This document shows, piece after piece, positions 49,119 to 58,299 of a stretch of 61,679 nucleotides of DNA (positions are counted from its first letter, which is position 1; each line of letters begins with the position of its first letter). Source of the DNA: Rhodocyclaceae bacterium (GTDB lineage Bacteria; Pseudomonadota; Gammaproteobacteria; Burkholderiales; Rhodocyclaceae); assembly GCA_008080565.1 (NCBI GenBank), contig VIKE01000033.1:1-61679 (forward strand), given 5' to 3'. A program made the position numbers and the translations under genes. The notes under the pieces are model-generated. The model did not search any database, was not told where the DNA came from, and worked only from the letters and a program-made list of their open reading frames with translations.

Positions 49119-51664
49119 CCTGGCATGCCGACACCGCTGAAGCGGCCACCCGACGGCTCGGGGTCGATCGCGCGCTCGTGCTGGTGCTTATCGCGGCCGG
49201 GGCAATCACCGCCGCCCTCGGCGAATTCGTGGACGCCAGCGTGATATTCGGTGTCGTGCTGGTCAATGCCCTCATTGGCTACTGGCAGGAGGCCAAGGCC
49301 GAAGGAGCGCTGGCCGCTCTGGCGCGCAGCGTCACCACCCCGGTTACCGTGCGCCGTGGCGGCCATCGCCAGCAACTCGACGCGACGCAACTGGTTCCCG
49401 GCGACATCGTCATGCTCGCCGCCGGCGACCGCATTCCGGCCGACCTCCGGCTGATCCAGCAACACGAGCTGCACACCGACGACTCGATGCTGACCGGCGA
49501 ATCGCAGCCCGTCACCAAGGACATCGCCACGCTGCACCCCGATACCGTGCTCGCCGACCGCCTCAACATGGCCTACGCCGGCACCACGGTGGTGGCCGGG
49601 CAGGGCACCGGGCTGGTCATTGCCACCGGCGACGCCACCGAAACCGGGCGCATCGCCGGGTTGATCGCCGCCGCACCCGATCTGGTGACGCCGCTGACGC
49701 GCAAGATGGCGCGTTTTTCCAATTGGCTGCTGTGGGCCATCGGCGGGCTGGCGCTGCTCACCGTCGGCGTCGGTCTGACCCGCGGCGAAACGGCTTTCGA
49801 CATGTTCATCGCCGCCGTGGCGCTCGCCGTCGGCGCCATTCCGGAAGGCCTGCCGGCCGCCGTTACCGTCACGCTGGCCATCGGCGTCGCCCGCATGGCC
49901 AAACGGCGGGCCATCATCCGTCACCTGCCGGCCGTTGAAACGCTGGGCAGCACGACGGTCATTTGCTCGGACAAGACCGGCACGCTGACCGAAAACGCGA
50001 TGACCGTGCGCGTCCTGTGGTGCGCCGGCGAAGGCTATGCCATCGGCGGCCACGGCTACAACCCGGAAGGCGCCATCTCCCACGACGAGATGCCGGCCGG
50101 AATCGACGGCGCGCTGCGCGAAGGCCTGATCGCCGGCGCGCTGTGCAACGACGCCTCGCTGCGCCACGATCACGGCCAATGGAAGATTACCGGCGACCCG
50201 ACTGAAGCTGCGCTGCTCGTCGCGGCGCGCAAGGGCGGGCTGGACGAGCACACGCTGGGCGCGCTCTTCCCCCGCCGCGACGTGCTGCCATTCGACGCCA
50301 CCCGGCAGTTCATGGCCACCGCCCACGATGGCGACGGGCAGGGAGTTGTCTATATCAAAGGCGCCCTCGAACGCCTGCTGCCGCTGTGCGTCGATCAGCT
50401 GTCGGCCAACGGCCAGCCGCTGCCCGTCGACCGCGCGGCCATCGAAAAAATTGCCTGTGCCTACGCCGAGCAGGGCATGCGCGTCCTGTTGCTGGCCCGG
50501 CGCAATTTCAATTTTGGCCAAAATTTCCGGTTGACCGTGGAAGGCGTCGACCAGCTCACGCTGATCGGCCTCGTCGGCATGATCGACCCGCCGCGCAAAG
50601 CCGCCATTGGCGCCATCCGCAGCTGCCATTCGGCCGGCATCCGGGTCAAGATGATCACCGGCGACCACGCCGTCACGGCGCTCGCCATCGCCCGTCAGAT
50701 CGGACTCAATGCCGAAAAAGCGCTGACCGGCCGTGAGCTGGCCTTGCTCGACGCCGCCGCGCTGGACGAAGCCGCCCACAGCGTCGACGTCTTCGCCCGC
50801 GTCGAACCGGAACAAAAGCTGCGCCTCGTCCGCGCCCTGCAGGCGCGAGGCGAAGTCGTCGCGATGACCGGCGACGGGGTCAACGACGCACCAGCCTTGA
50901 AGCAGGCCGACATCGGCATCGCCATGGGACTGGCCGGCACCGAAGTGGCCAAGGAGGCGGCGGCCATGGTCCTCACCGACGACAATTTCGCCAGCATCGA
51001 GGCGGCGGTCGAGGAGGGTCGCGGCGTCTGGGACAACCTCGTCAAGTTCATCACCTGGACGCTGCCGACCAATTTCGGCGAAGGCCTGGTCATCGTCGCC
51101 GCCATCCTGTTCGGCAGCACGCTGCCGATCACCCCGCTGCAGATTTTATGGATCAACATGACGACGGCCGTCCTGATCGGCCTGCCGCTCGCCTTCGAAC
51201 CGATCGAGCGCGGCATCATGCGCCGGCCGCCGCGCCGGCTCGACATGCCGGTCCTCGACGGCAGCCTGATCCGTCGCATCATCCTCGTCTCGGTGCTCAT
51301 GCTGGCCGGTGCCTTCGGCCTCTTCCTGCTCGAACTGAAGCAGGGTCACACGCTGGCCGAAGCGCGCACCGTCGCGGTCAACGTCTTCGTCATGGTCGAA
51401 ATGGCCTACCTTTTCAACTGCCGCTCGCTGACTCATGGCTTCTGGAAGCTGGGGCTGTTTTCCAACCCGTGGATCTGGGCCGGCCTCGGCAGCATGCTGG
51501 CCCTGCAACTGGCGCTGACCTACCTGCCGGTGATGAATCGGCTATTCCAGACGGCACCGATCGGGCTGGTCGAATGGGCGGAAATAGTCGCTGTCGCCTT
51601 GCTGTGTTCGTTGCTCATCGGCATCGAGAAGTGGCTGTCTCGGATCAGGACGGAAAAAAGCTGA
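49067..51664 (+). CDS. P2-type cation-transporting ATPase
   Basis: 865-aa ion pump. TGES motif in LTGESQPV, PEGLP in membrane helix 4 (IPEGLPAAVTVTLA), phosphorylated Asp302 in CSDKTGTLTEN, KGALE nucleotide-binding, MIDPPR and TGDGVNDAPAL. The class is Ca2+/cation (P2). The start ATG 49067 lies inside the VanZ gene. After the WH motif the usual N-terminal cytoplasmic piece appears shortened, going straight to TM1. Residues about 479-493 (RNFNFGQNFRLTVEG) are encoded by a complete repeat copy, inside the variable linker before LIGLVGMIDPPR. Confidence 0.93.
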   Translation: MALPDPAFPVPDDAPDLAWHADTAEAATRRLGVDRALVLVLIAAGAITAALGEFVDASVIFGVVLVNALIGYWQEAKAEGALAALARSVTTPVTVRRGGHRQQLDATQLVPGDIVMLAAGDRIPADLRLIQQHELHTDDSMLTGESQPVTKDIATLHPDTVLADRLNMAYAGTTVVAGQGTGLVIATGDATETGRIAGLIAAAPDLVTPLTRKMARFSNWLLWAIGGLALLTVGVGLTRGETAFDMFIAAVALAVGAIPEGLPAAVTVTLAIGVARMAKRRAIIRHLPAVETLGSTTVICSDKTGTLTENAMTVRVLWCAGEGYAIGGHGYNPEGAISHDEMPAGIDGALREGLIAGALCNDASLRHDHGQWKITGDPTEAALLVAARKGGLDEHTLGALFPRRDVLPFDATRQFMATAHDGDGQGVVYIKGALERLLPLCVDQLSANGQPLPVDRAAIEKIACAYAEQGMRVLLLARRNFNFGQNFRLTVEGVDQLTLIGLVGMIDPPRKAAIGAIRSCHSAGIRVKMITGDHAVTALAIARQIGLNAEKALTGRELALLDAAALDEAAHSVDVFARVEPEQKLRLVRALQARGEVVAMTGDGVNDAPALKQADIGIAMGLAGTEVAKEAAAMVLTDDNFASIEAAVEEGRGVWDNLVKFITWTLPTNFGEGLVIVAAILFGSTLPITPLQILWINMTTAVLIGLPLAFEPIERGIMRRPPRRLDMPVLDGSLIRRIILVSVLMLAGAFGLFLLELKQGHTLAEARTVAVNVFVMVEMAYLFNCRSLTHGFWKLGLFSNPWIWAGLGSMLALQLALTYLPVMNRLFQTAPIGLVEWAEIVAVALLCSLLIGIEKWLSRIRTEKS
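50502..50545 (-). repeat. Dispersed repeat, copy 10 (inside the P-type ATPase)
   Basis: Minus orientation: CAATTTCAATTTTGGCC, AAAATTT, CCGGTTGACCGTGG. It is one of the best-preserved copies, read in the same frame as copy 5 to give NFNFGQNFRLTV. Confidence 0.95.
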
Positions 51665-51791
51665 AGCGGGGCAGTTTGCTGTTTCACTGCACCCCTTGCT
51701 TTCCGTTCTTGCGTTTATTGAGCCGATGGCGCAGAGGCCGTTCTTTTGTGTTTACTTATGCCCAGGAAGCCTTATTGAGCAACAGCAGCCG

Positions 51792-51830
51792 ACTTCCACG
51801 GTCAACCGGAAAAATTGGCCAAAATCGGAA
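51792..51830 (+). repeat. Dispersed repeat, copy 11
   Basis: ACTTCCACGGTCAACCGG, A-run, TTGGCCAAAATCGG. It lies in the 188-bp gap between the converging ATPase and CBS-protein genes; nothing else recognisable is in that gap. Confidence 0.95.
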
Positions 51831-51852
51831 TCGGCCGCCCACCGGAATCCGT

Positions 51853-53160
51853 TCAGGACGGATTGTCCGTCTTTGGAATGATCCGTATCAGCACGATGCG
51901 CGGACCGGTCATTTTCTTGACCACGGCGTCAAATTGCGGGAAGGAGATGCGCTGTCCTTCTTCCGGCAGGGCACCCAATTGCTGCAGGATCAGACCGCCA
52001 ACCGAGTCGACGCCGGCTTCATCGATGTCGATGCCCAGAGTGCGTTCGAGCGTGAAGATGGGCAGGCTGCCCTTGCCGATCAGCGAGCCATCGTCGAGCC
52101 TCGACCACTCGTTGTGGGTCTGGCGGAATTCGTCGCGAATCTCGCCGACCAAGGCGCCAAGCAGGTTATCGAGCGTGATGAAACCGATCGGATGACCGTC
52201 GCTGTAGGCGACCACGGCAAAATGCGGCGCCCCCTGGCGAAAGCGGCGAAACAGCTCGGTCGCCGAAAGACTCGGCGAAACGACGACGACCGGCCGCACC
52301 AGTTTGTCCAGCGTGTTGAGGTCCGGATCCTTGCGCAGGGCGATGAAGATGTCTTTCAGGTGGACGACGCCCTTGGCGTGACCATCCTCGGCCAGATAGG
52401 GATAGCGGCTGAAACGATGCTGCACGATCCGCTCGAGGCTGACCTCGATGTCGTCTGTTTCCGACAGCGGCACGGCTTCGCTGAACGGCCGCATCAGGTC
52501 GGCCACCTCGAGGTCGCGGAAATCGAGCGCCTGGGCCAGGACCCGCCACTCGTCGCCGGTGAAATCAGCGTTGGCCCGTGACGAGCGGAGAATGACCTTG
52601 AGCTCTTCGGCCGAGTAATGGGTGTCGTGCCCCGTATTGATGTCCAGATTGACCTTGCGCAGTAGCCAGTTGGCGCTATGGTTCAACACCCAGATGGCCG
52701 GATACATCGCCCAGTAGAAGGCATACAGCCCGGGCGCCGTCCATAGCCCGACCTTCTCCGTGACGCGGATGGCCATCGATTTGGGGGCCAGTTCGCCGAC
52801 CACGATGTGCAAATAGGAAATGATGAAAAAGGCGACGGCAAAGGCGATGCCATGCACCAGCTCCTCACCGGCCACGCCGAGCGCGTTGAGCAGCGGGCGC
52901 AGCAGATCGGCAAAGGCTGGCTCGCCGACCCAGCCGAGGCCGAGCGAGGCGAGGGTAATGCCAAGCTGGCAGGCCGACAGGTAGGCTTCCAGATCCTGAT
53001 GGACCTTGGCCAGAATGCGACCGCGCCAGCCGCGCGTCTTGGCAATCGCCTTGACCCGACTTTGACGCAGTTTGACCAGACTGAACTCGGCGGCAACAAA
53101 AAAGCCGTTCAAAACAACGAGGACCAGCGCCAGCATGACCAGCATCAAACTATTACCCAT
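51853..53160 (-). CDS. CNNM/HlyC-CorC family transporter-like protein
   Basis: 435-aa membrane protein. DUF21 domain (about 5-190; LVVLNGFFVAAEFSLVKLRQSR), two CBS domains (about 205-330; MRPFSEAVPLSETDD) and a C-terminal CorC_HlyC domain (345-430; SRLDDGSLIGKGSLPIFTLERTLG). CNNM relatives transport or regulate Mg2+ and Co2+. The start ATG 53160 is clear and it has its own long divergent promoter region. Confidence 0.93.
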   Translation of the reverse strand: MGNSLMLVMLALVLVVLNGFFVAAEFSLVKLRQSRVKAIAKTRGWRGRILAKVHQDLEAYLSACQLGITLASLGLGWVGEPAFADLLRPLLNALGVAGEELVHGIAFAVAFFIISYLHIVVGELAPKSMAIRVTEKVGLWTAPGLYAFYWAMYPAIWVLNHSANWLLRKVNLDINTGHDTHYSAEELKVILRSSRANADFTGDEWRVLAQALDFRDLEVADLMRPFSEAVPLSETDDIEVSLERIVQHRFSRYPYLAEDGHAKGVVHLKDIFIALRKDPDLNTLDKLVRPVVVVSPSLSATELFRRFRQGAPHFAVVAYSDGHPIGFITLDNLLGALVGEIRDEFRQTHNEWSRLDDGSLIGKGSLPIFTLERTLGIDIDEAGVDSVGGLILQQLGALPEEGQRISFPQFDAVVKKMTGPRIVLIRIIPKTDNPS

Positions 53161-53291
53161 ATGTCGGACACCGTGTGCCCCGCTCCTTTAAGTGAACTGG
53201 ATGAATCGGATACTACCCCGTTGGTCCGCCGCGACGCGAAAGCACCGATCCGGCGCGGCCGTCGTGGCTCGCCCATTGGCGGGCACGGCAG

Positions 53292-53330
53292 GCTTCCACG
53301 GTCAACCGAAAAAACAGCCAAATTTGAAAT
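53292..53330 (+). repeat. Dispersed repeat, copy 12
   Basis: GCTTCCACGGTCAACCG, A-run, CAGCCAAATTTGAAAT. It lies in the 233-bp gap between the divergent CNNM-like and ferredoxin genes, 9 bases before the second parS-like site. Confidence 0.93.
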
Positions 53331-53339
53331 TCCCCGCCA

Positions 53340-53355
53340 CGTTCCACGTGAAACC
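53340..53355. promoter_or_regulatory. parS-like site 2
   Basis: CGTTCCACGTGAAACC, identical over all 16 bases to the site at 32825-32840, here intergenic. Confidence 0.75.
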
Positions 53356-53393
53356 GCCTCGCCTATAATGCGGGTCTGCACAGGAGACCCCGC

Positions 53394-53702
53394 ATGAGCT
53401 ACTTCAAACATCACGTTTTCGTCTGCACCAACCAGCGCGAGGCTGGCGAGCAATGCTGCAACAACGTCGGCGGTTCCGACATGTTCGCCTACGCCAAGGA
53501 GCGCATCGGCGCCCTCAAGCAGAACGGCGTCGGCGCCGTGCGCATCAACAAGGCCGGCTGTCTGGGCCGCTGCGAGGTCGGCCCGGTCATGGTCGTCTAC
53601 CCGGAAGAAACCTGGTATTCCTTCATCGACAAGGAAGACGTCGAGGAAATCATCCAGTCCCACCTGATCGGCGGCAAGGTCGTCGACCGTCTGAAGATCT
53701 GA
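53394..53702 (+). CDS. Thioredoxin-like [2Fe-2S] ferredoxin
   Basis: 102 aa. Cys11, Cys21/22 and two more in GCLGRCEVGPVMVVYPEETWY match the thioredoxin-fold [2Fe-2S] ferredoxins (N-terminal HVFVCTNQR; iron-sulfur Cys pattern C-x(10-12)-C...C-x3-C). Electron carrier of uncertain partner. It starts at ATG 53394 with AGGAG upstream (acaggagacc). The hydrolase follows after 4 bases. Confidence 0.92.
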   Translation: MSYFKHHVFVCTNQREAGEQCCNNVGGSDMFAYAKERIGALKQNGVGAVRINKAGCLGRCEVGPVMVVYPEETWYSFIDKEDVEEIIQSHLIGGKVVDRLKI

Positions 53703-53706
53703 CCCC

Positions 53707-54345
53707 ATGCGCGTCGTCGAAGAGAAGATTCTCGTCGATGGCCCGGTCGGCAAGATCGAGGTCATCATGGAACGTCCGGATGCGCCGAAAGGTATCGCGC
53801 TGATCGCCCACCCGCACCCGATCGGCGGCGGCGCCAATACCAACAAGGTCGCCTACACGCTGGCCCGTACCTTCGTCGCGCTCGGCTACGCTGCCTTCCG
53901 CCCGAATTTCCGTGGCGTCGGCGGCACCGAAGGCGTTCATGACGAAGGCGTCGGCGAGACCGACGACCTGCTCGCCGTGCTCGAAGACGCCAAATGCCGC
54001 TGCGGCAACCTGCCCGTCGCGCTGGCCGGCTTCTCGTTTGGCGCCTACTGCCAGACCCGCGTCGCCAAGCGCCTGAGCGAAGCCAGCCACCCGGCCCAGC
54101 GCCTCGTTCTGGTCGGCACCGCCGCCGGCTTCATCGAAGGTACCCGCCAGTACGACACCGAAGCCGTGCCGCACGACACCATCGTCATCCACGGCTCGGC
54201 CGACGAAACCGTGCCGCTCGCCAATGTCCTCGACTGGGCGCAACCGCTCGACCTGCCGGTCGTCGTCGTGCCCGGCGCCGATCATTTCTTCCACCGTCGC
54301 CTGCACCTCATCCGCGACATCGTGACGCGCGCATGGCGGCACTGA
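53707..54345 (+). CDS. COG2945-type alpha/beta hydrolase
   Basis: 212 aa. [37 protein letters not shown] and the nucleophile region GFSFGAY identify a predicted dienelactone-hydrolase-like family. GSADETVPL and GADHFFHRR supply the acid and histidine. It is between a ferredoxin and an ABC ATPase; its stop lies 13 bases inside the ATPase gene. Confidence 0.9.
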   Translation: MRVVEEKILVDGPVGKIEVIMERPDAPKGIALIAHPHPIGGGANTNKVAYTLARTFVALGYAAFRPNFRGVGGTEGVHDEGVGETDDLLAVLEDAKCRCGNLPVALAGFSFGAYCQTRVAKRLSEASHPAQRLVLVGTAAGFIEGTRQYDTEAVPHDTIVIHGSADETVPLANVLDWAQPLDLPVVVVPGADHFFHRRLHLIRDIVTRAWRH

Positions 54346-55250
54346 CAGCCAGCAATCTGCGCAAGACCTACGGCGACAGCGAAGTCGTCGCCGGTCTGTC
54401 GTTCGCCGTCGAACCCGGCACCTGCTTCGGCCTGCTCGGCCCGAACGGCGCCGGCAAGACGACGACGCTACGCCTCTGCCTCGGGCTGACCGGGCCGGAC
54501 AGCGGCGACATCGTCCTCAACGGCCACGTCATTCCCGACGACGCCCAGGCGGCGCGGGCGCGCATTGGCGTCGTGCCCCAATTTGACAACCTCGACCCCG
54601 ACTTCACCTGCGCCGAAAACCTGCTCGTGTTCGGCCGCTACTTCGGGCTCAAGGACGCCGAGATTCGCGCCAAGATCCCGCAATTGCTTGAATTCGCCGG
54701 CCTGTCGAGCAAGGCCGGCGCCCGCTTGGCGACGCTGTCCGGCGGCATGAAACGCCGGCTGACGCTGGCCCGGGCCATGGTCAACGACCCCGACATCATC
54801 TTCCTCGACGAGCCGACCACCGGCCTCGACCCACAAGCCCGCCACCTGATCTGGGAACGCCTCAAGCAGCTCAAGTCGGCCGGCAAGACGCTGATCCTGA
54901 CCACCCATTTCATGGACGAAGCCGAACGCCTGTGCGACACGCTGATCGTCATCGACCACGGCCGCAAGATCGCCGAAGGCAGCCCGCGCCAACTGATCGC
55001 CGAGCAGATCGAACCGCAGGTCGTCGAGATTTTTGACGAATCCCACGGTCAACTGGAAATTTTCGTCAAAAATCAAAAGCACCTCGCCGAGCGCGTCGAA
55101 ACCAGCGGCGAAACCGCCTTCTTCTACTGCCGCGACCCGCGCGAACTGCTGGCCAAATTAGCCGATGCCGACGGCCTGCGCTACGTGCACCGCGCCTCCA
55201 ACCTCGAAGACGTTTTCATCAAGCTGACCGGCCGCGAACTGCGCGACTGA
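54333..55250 (+). CDS. ABC-2 type exporter ATPase (NodI-like)
   Basis: 305-aa ATPase. Walker [11 protein letters not shown]-loop [16 protein letters not shown], signature [15 protein letters not shown], Walker [15 protein letters not shown] and [13 protein letters not shown]. The extra C-terminal domain (about 225-305) is typical of NodI-like ATPases. Its expected permease is not adjacent but lies 4.8 kb downstream at 60025. Residues about 236-248 ([15 protein letters not shown]) are encoded by a repeat copy. Confidence 0.94.
   Translation: MAALTASNLRKTYGDSEVVAGLSFAVEPGTCFGLLGPNGAGKTTTLRLCLGLTGPDSGDIVLNGHVIPDDAQAARARIGVVPQFDNLDPDFTCAENLLVFGRYFGLKDAEIRAKIPQLLEFAGLSSKAGARLATLSGGMKRRLTLARAMVNDPDIIFLDEPTTGLDPQARHLIWERLKQLKSAGKTLILTTHFMDEAERLCDTLIVIDHGRKIAEGSPRQLIAEQIEPQVVEIFDESHGQLEIFVKNQKHLAERVETSGETAFFYCRDPRELLAKLADADGLRYVHRASNLEDVFIKLTGRELRD
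55039..55077 (+). repeat. Dispersed repeat, copy 13 (inside the ABC ATPase)
   Basis: TCCCACGGTCAACTGG, AAATTTT, CGTCAAAAATCAAAA. The second block differs from the consensus, but the first is nearly exact. It is read in frame without a stop. Confidence 0.75.
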
Positions 55251-55352
55251 ATCCGGCGCAAAAAAGCCGGTCAGCCAGCAAACCAGCCCGGAAACGGCAC
55301 CAATCCAGGCCCTTGGCATTCGCTACCCGAGATGCCAAGCTCATGTTTCTCC

Positions 55353-55379
55353 TGGACATTTTCCAAAATCTGCTAGAAT
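55353..55379 (+). promoter_or_regulatory. Probable promoter of the exported protein gene
   Basis: TGGACA (55353-55358) and TAGAAT (55374-55379) preceded by TG (extended -10). The spacer of 15 bases is short but the extended -10 compensates. About 29 bases upstream of ATG 55408. Confidence 0.5.
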
Positions 55380-55407
55380 GGAACATTGACTCAGTTTGGA
55401 AATCGCA

Positions 55408-56022
55408 ATGCGTTGGTTGATGGTCGCGGCAGTGCTCGCATTCTCGGCAGTGGAAGTCGGTGCCTCGGAACAAGGTTCCGACGAGGCACCGTCCGTCGTC
55501 GACATGTCCGTAGCCGCCCAGGGCGTCACCATCTCGGCCATTCCGATGCAGCCACAGGCCATCAAGGTTCTGACCCTCGAAGAGTCCGACCGCTTGCGCG
55601 CCGCCAAAAAGGCGCGAATCGAGGCGCGCCTCGCCAAGAAAAAAGCAGCGACCGTCCTCATGCTGAGCCGCACCGAGCGCCGCCAGGTCGCGCTGCTGAG
55701 CGCCAGCACGCACGCCGGCGAGCCGCAGGTATTCACCTACGACCCGAACGACAACTATCAGGGCGGTCTCGATGAGCTCGACCTGCACCGTTCGTTCAAT
55801 CGCCCCAAGGTTGTCGATGAGTCGGCCAGCGACGATGCCGACCAGGATGAAGTGCCCGGCCACATTCGGCTCCGCCTGATGGTGGCGCGACTCAAGGCAG
55901 TCGAAGCCCACGCCCTGAGCCAGGTCCCGGATACCGATGAGGCTCTTCCCGATTCAGTCCTGCTTCGCCTCAAGGAAGCCCGCCTGAAAGCAGTTGAAGC
56001 GCATCAGCGCAAGTTCGGCTGA
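55408..56022 (+). CDS. Exported hypothetical protein with a duplicated RLKAVEAH motif
   Basis: 204 aa with a signal peptide (MRWLMVAAVLAFSAVEVGA-S). The mature part is charged and helical (ESDRLRAAKKARIEARLAKK). The C-terminal quarter repeats LRL..ARLKAVEAH twice, about 40 residues apart. No family recognised. Start ATG 55408 is preferred over TTG 55396 because it opens the signal peptide. It lies within the insert that separates the ABC ATPase from its permease. Confidence 0.7.
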   Translation: MRWLMVAAVLAFSAVEVGASEQGSDEAPSVVDMSVAAQGVTISAIPMQPQAIKVLTLEESDRLRAAKKARIEARLAKKKAATVLMLSRTERRQVALLSASTHAGEPQVFTYDPNDNYQGGLDELDLHRSFNRPKVVDESASDDADQDEVPGHIRLRLMVARLKAVEAHALSQVPDTDEALPDSVLLRLKEARLKAVEAHQRKFG

Positions 56023-56032
56023 ACCTCGTTTC

Positions 56033-56800
56033 TCAGCCCAGCAGGGCGTCGACCGCAGCAGAAAAATCATCGTAAATCGCCGCCGGACGAATCTCCGGAT
56101 GGGCGTCGTCGCCGGCCCGGAATTTCCCCGTCCGCACCAGAATCCCCGGGATACCCGCCGCCTGCGCGCCGCCGATGTCGTCGCTCAGGTCGTCACCGAT
56201 CAGCACCGCCTGAGCCGGCGCGATCCCCAGTTCTGCCAGCGCCGCATTGAAGAAAGCCGGTGCCGGCTTGCCGGTGATTTCGGCCGTGATCCCGGCCGAA
56301 TACTCCAGCCCGGCAACAAAGGCGCCCATGTCCAGCGACAGCCCGTCCGGCTCCATGAAATAGCGATTGCGCGCCATCGCCATGAGCGGCAGGCCGTCCA
56401 TGAGCAGCCGGAACGCATGGTTCAGAATGGGGTAGGTGAAATGCGTCCCCATGTCGCCGAGTACGACGATGTTGGGCTCGGGGTCACTTTCCCCCATTTC
56501 GGCGGCGATATCCGGGTGAATCAGCCACAGCGGGCGCAGCCCCCGGCTGCGGACCAGCGTTCGCGCCGCCAGCGCCGCCGTCTGTATCTCGCTGGCGGCC
56601 AGCGTGAAACCCATGCGCTGCAACTTGGCGAACAGGATGGTGCTCGGCGTCCGCGTCGTATTGGTCAGGAAACGCAAGGGCAGGCCCGACGCCCGCAGCC
56701 GATCAAGCGCCCGCACCGCCCCCGGCAAGGCGTCATCCCCGGTGTGCAGCACGCCGGCCAGATCGATCAATACCGCTTTCGGTGAAATTGTCGGTGCCAT
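56033..56800 (-). CDS. HAD-IIA phosphatase, LHPP-like
   Basis: 255-aa HAD superfamily hydrolase. Motif I is AVLIDLAGVLHTG: the nucleophile Asp13 is present but the second acidic residue of D-x-D is Ala, as seen in some LHPP/NagD relatives (DxS). Motif II is FLTNTT, motif III Lys lies in ITGKPAPAFF and motif IV is VLIGDDLSDDIGGAQAAG. It may hydrolyse pyrophosphate or phospho-amino acids. The ATG 56800 has GGAGG upstream; GTG 56809 is also in frame. Confidence 0.9.
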   Translation of the reverse strand: MAPTISPKAVLIDLAGVLHTGDDALPGAVRALDRLRASGLPLRFLTNTTRTPSTILFAKLQRMGFTLAASEIQTAALAARTLVRSRGLRPLWLIHPDIAAEMGESDPEPNIVVLGDMGTHFTYPILNHAFRLLMDGLPLMAMARNRYFMEPDGLSLDMGAFVAGLEYSAGITAEITGKPAPAFFNAALAELGIAPAQAVLIGDDLSDDIGGAQAAGIPGILVRTGKFRAGDDAHPEIRPAAIYDDFSAAVDALLG

Positions 56801-56889
56801 CTCCGCCACCTCCGAGGAGTTTTAACAGGGGTTCGATTATCGTTTTTGACTAAAGTTTTGTCATTGGCTCGCCGGGATAAAATAACCGG

Positions 56890-58296
56890 ATGACAACGCC
56901 TTCCGCCGCCGCCGAAAAGCATTTTTATGAAGCCCTGCGGGTCATGGAGCAGGGCGATCTGGCAGCCGCAGAAAACGGTTTTCGCCAAGCCTTGCAGTTG
57001 GCGCCGACGCTGTCCGAAGCCCACGCCAATCTTGGTTATCTGCTCGACAGTCAGGGCCGCCATCAGGAAGCCGAGGAAAGTTACCGTCAGGCGCTGGTAC
57101 TGGCCCCGATGCAGGTGCAGACCTACATCAATCTGGGTGCCCTGCTCGAATCGCAGCAGCGCTTTGGCGAAGCCGAGGTGGCTTACCAGAGTGCGTTAGC
57201 CATCGACCCCGAATCGCCCGCCGCCTGGTCCAATCTCGGCGTGTTGCTGACCTGCCTGAAACAGGAAACGGAAGCCGAACGCTGTTTCCGCAACGCACTT
57301 GAACTGGCCCCCGACTATCAAAAAGCGGCGTTCAATCTCGCCCACTTGTTGCTGCGCCAGGGACGCTACGAAGAAGGCTGGCGTCACATGGAATCGCGCG
57401 ACTGGTACGCGCAGATCGAGAAACACCTGGGCATGCCGCGCTGGCGAGGCGAATCCTTGGCCGGGAAATCGCTCCTGATCGGGCTCGAGGCCGGCCACGG
57501 CGACATGATCCAGTTCTGCCGCTTTGGCAAACAACTCAAGGAACTCGGCGCCCGCCGCGTCTCCGTTCTTTGCCATCCGCCGCTCAAAAGCCTGTTCCAG
57601 CATCTGGCCGGCATTGACGAGGCGATTGCCGTCGGCGATCCCGATCCCGGCATTGCATGGGATTTCTGGACGCCGCCCTTGAGCCAGCCGTATTACCTCG
57701 GTACGCGCCTCGACACCATCCCGGCCGAACTGCCCTACCTGCGCGTAGCGCCGCACAAGGTCGCCGATTGGCGGGCCGTCATGGGCGACAGCGGCGACGC
57801 GCTGCGCGTCGGACTGGTCTGGAAGGGCAACCCGCGTTTCGAGAACGACGCCTATCGTTCACTGCGCTCGCTGCGTGATCTGGCGCCGCTCGGCGACGTC
57901 GCGGGCATCCGCTATTTCAGCCTGCAGAAAGGCGCTGGCGAGGACGAAACGGCCAGCGCCGTCGCGCCGTTTGCCATCACCCCGCTTGGCGCCGACATCG
58001 CCGATTTTTCGGATACCGCGGCGATCATGATGAATCTCGATCTGGTCATCGCCGTCGATACCGCCGCCGCGCATCTGGCCGGCGCTCTCGGTCGCCCCTG
58101 CTGGGTCCTGCTGCCCGATTACAAGACGGACTGGCGATGGCTCGCCGAGCGCAGCGATTCGCCGTGGTACCCCGGGGTCATGCGGCTGTTCCGGCAGGAC
58201 GCCACTGGCACCTGGGGGCCGGTCATCGCCCGGCTTAAAGATGCGCTGGCTGATCTGGTCAAGCAACGCGGCCAAGCAATTGCCAGCGCGCCGTGA
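56890..58296 (+). CDS. TPR protein with glycosyltransferase-like C-terminus
   Basis: 468 aa. Five or so tetratricopeptide repeats fill residues 5-180 (AEKHFYEALRVMEQGDLAAA, SEAHANLGYLLDSQGRHQEA, VQTYINLGALLESQQRFGEA). The C-terminal part (195-460) has WRGESLAGKSLLIGLEAGHGD and DLVIAVDTAAAHLAGALGRPCWVLLP, which resemble family 9/41-type glycosyltransferases. Function and substrate unknown. Confidence 0.82.
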   Translation: MTTPSAAAEKHFYEALRVMEQGDLAAAENGFRQALQLAPTLSEAHANLGYLLDSQGRHQEAEESYRQALVLAPMQVQTYINLGALLESQQRFGEAEVAYQSALAIDPESPAAWSNLGVLLTCLKQETEAERCFRNALELAPDYQKAAFNLAHLLLRQGRYEEGWRHMESRDWYAQIEKHLGMPRWRGESLAGKSLLIGLEAGHGDMIQFCRFGKQLKELGARRVSVLCHPPLKSLFQHLAGIDEAIAVGDPDPGIAWDFWTPPLSQPYYLGTRLDTIPAELPYLRVAPHKVADWRAVMGDSGDALRVGLVWKGNPRFENDAYRSLRSLRDLAPLGDVAGIRYFSLQKGAGEDETASAVAPFAITPLGADIADFSDTAAIMMNLDLVIAVDTAAAHLAGALGRPCWVLLPDYKTDWRWLAERSDSPWYPGVMRLFRQDATGTWGPVIARLKDALADLVKQRGQAIASAP

Positions 58297-58299
58297 TTG

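Noticed and set aside
49115..50815. 566-codon minus-strand frame opposite the P-type ATPase
   Set aside because: The plus-strand ATPase has all motifs, while the antisense product is low-complexity.
48725..51664. 979-codon start of the P-type ATPase
   Set aside because: The first 114 codons are out-of-frame VanZ sequence. ATG 49067 is the family start.
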